Shown here: positions 6,369 to 6,476 of the stretch, in pieces
Layout: the number at the start of each line of letters is the position of its first letter
Numbering within the stretch: the first letter of the stretch is position 1
From: Porticoccus sp.
GTDB lineage: Bacteria > Pseudomonadota > Gammaproteobacteria > Pseudomonadales > Porticoccaceae
DNA: 6,476 nt
Direction of reading: 5' to 3'
Assembly: GCA_023263825.1 (NCBI GenBank)
Contig: JALQUJ010000109.1
Span: 1 to 6,476, forward strand
Position numbers and translations under genes: made by a program
The notes under the pieces: model-generated
What the model was told of the DNA's origin: nothing
What the model saw: the letters and a program-made list of their open reading frames with translations, nothing else
Database searches by the model: none

Positions 6369-6476
6369 ATGAACAGTGATCATTTTTACCCCATTGTATA
6401 CGTTCGTGGTTACGCTGGAACCCAAGGTGAAGTTGAAGATACTGTTGCCGACCCCTACATGGGTTTTAACGTTGGC
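6369..6476 (+). CDS. Probable alpha/beta-hydrolase, N-terminal fragment (cut by the window end)
   Basis: Only 36 codons are visible. AAGGAG at 6357-6362 lies 6 nt before the ATG, which makes the start convincing. The peptide runs P-I-V-Y-V-R-G-Y-A-G-T-Q-G, then D-T-V-A-D-P-Y and M-G-F-N-V-G. The opening hydrophobic strand followed by R-G-Y-A-G is the usual first strand and oxyanion-hole region of bacterial alpha/beta-hydrolases of the lipase/esterase type, and the D-P-x-x-G-F-N element is familiar from one uncharacterised group of them (recalled, not searched). There is no signal peptide in the visible part, so it is probably cytoplasmic. The catalytic Ser, Asp and His would all lie beyond the window. 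The gene has its own candidate promoter and follows a strong terminator, so it is a separate transcription unit from the reductase. Confidence 0.68.
   Translation, partial: MNSDHFYPIVYVRGYAGTQGEVEDTVADPYMGFNVG

Overview
The window looks like a chromosomal segment from a moderately AT-leaning Gram-negative bacterium, most likely a marine-type gammaproteobacterium. The reasons are the two lipoprotein signal peptides with classical lipoboxes, an exported M48 metalloprotease, and protein sequences that read like gammaproteobacterial families. This placement is inferred from general family resemblance, not from a search. All recognisable genes are on the + strand, and both edge genes are cut by the window ends.

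Region 1 (about 1-4353) is a tightly packed, co-directional cell-envelope cluster. It holds the C-terminal part of a von Willebrand factor A (vWA) protein, then a membrane-anchored protein with a coiled coil and a vWA domain, two unrelated lipoproteins, and a secreted M48 zinc metalloprotease. Spacing is 8 nt, about 68 nt, a 4-nt ATGA overlap and 2 nt, so an operon with translational coupling is likely. The second vWA protein has an Asp at the start of its single N-terminal membrane segment, as in ExbD/TolR subunits. This suggests that the cluster continues upstream into ExbB/ExbD-like genes outside the window. The parts would fit an inner-membrane/periplasm/outer-membrane assembly, but no function for such a complex can be read from the sequence.

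Region 2 (4354-4577) is a 224-nt intergenic gap carrying an imperfect inverted repeat, a near-perfect 13/14-nt tandem repeat and a compact 7-bp hairpin just upstream of the next gene. It is probably the boundary of the envelope operon and the control region of what follows.

Region 3 (4578-6255) holds a small DUF3237/UPF0311 protein and a zinc-independent medium-chain reductase of the CurA / leukotriene B4 dehydrogenase type, each with a strong ribosome binding site. It closes with a textbook rho-independent terminator at 6227-6255.

Region 4 (6256-6476) contains a plausible sigma70-type promoter and the first 36 codons of a probable alpha/beta-hydrolase. No RNA genes, CRISPR arrays, insertion sequences or attachment sites were seen.
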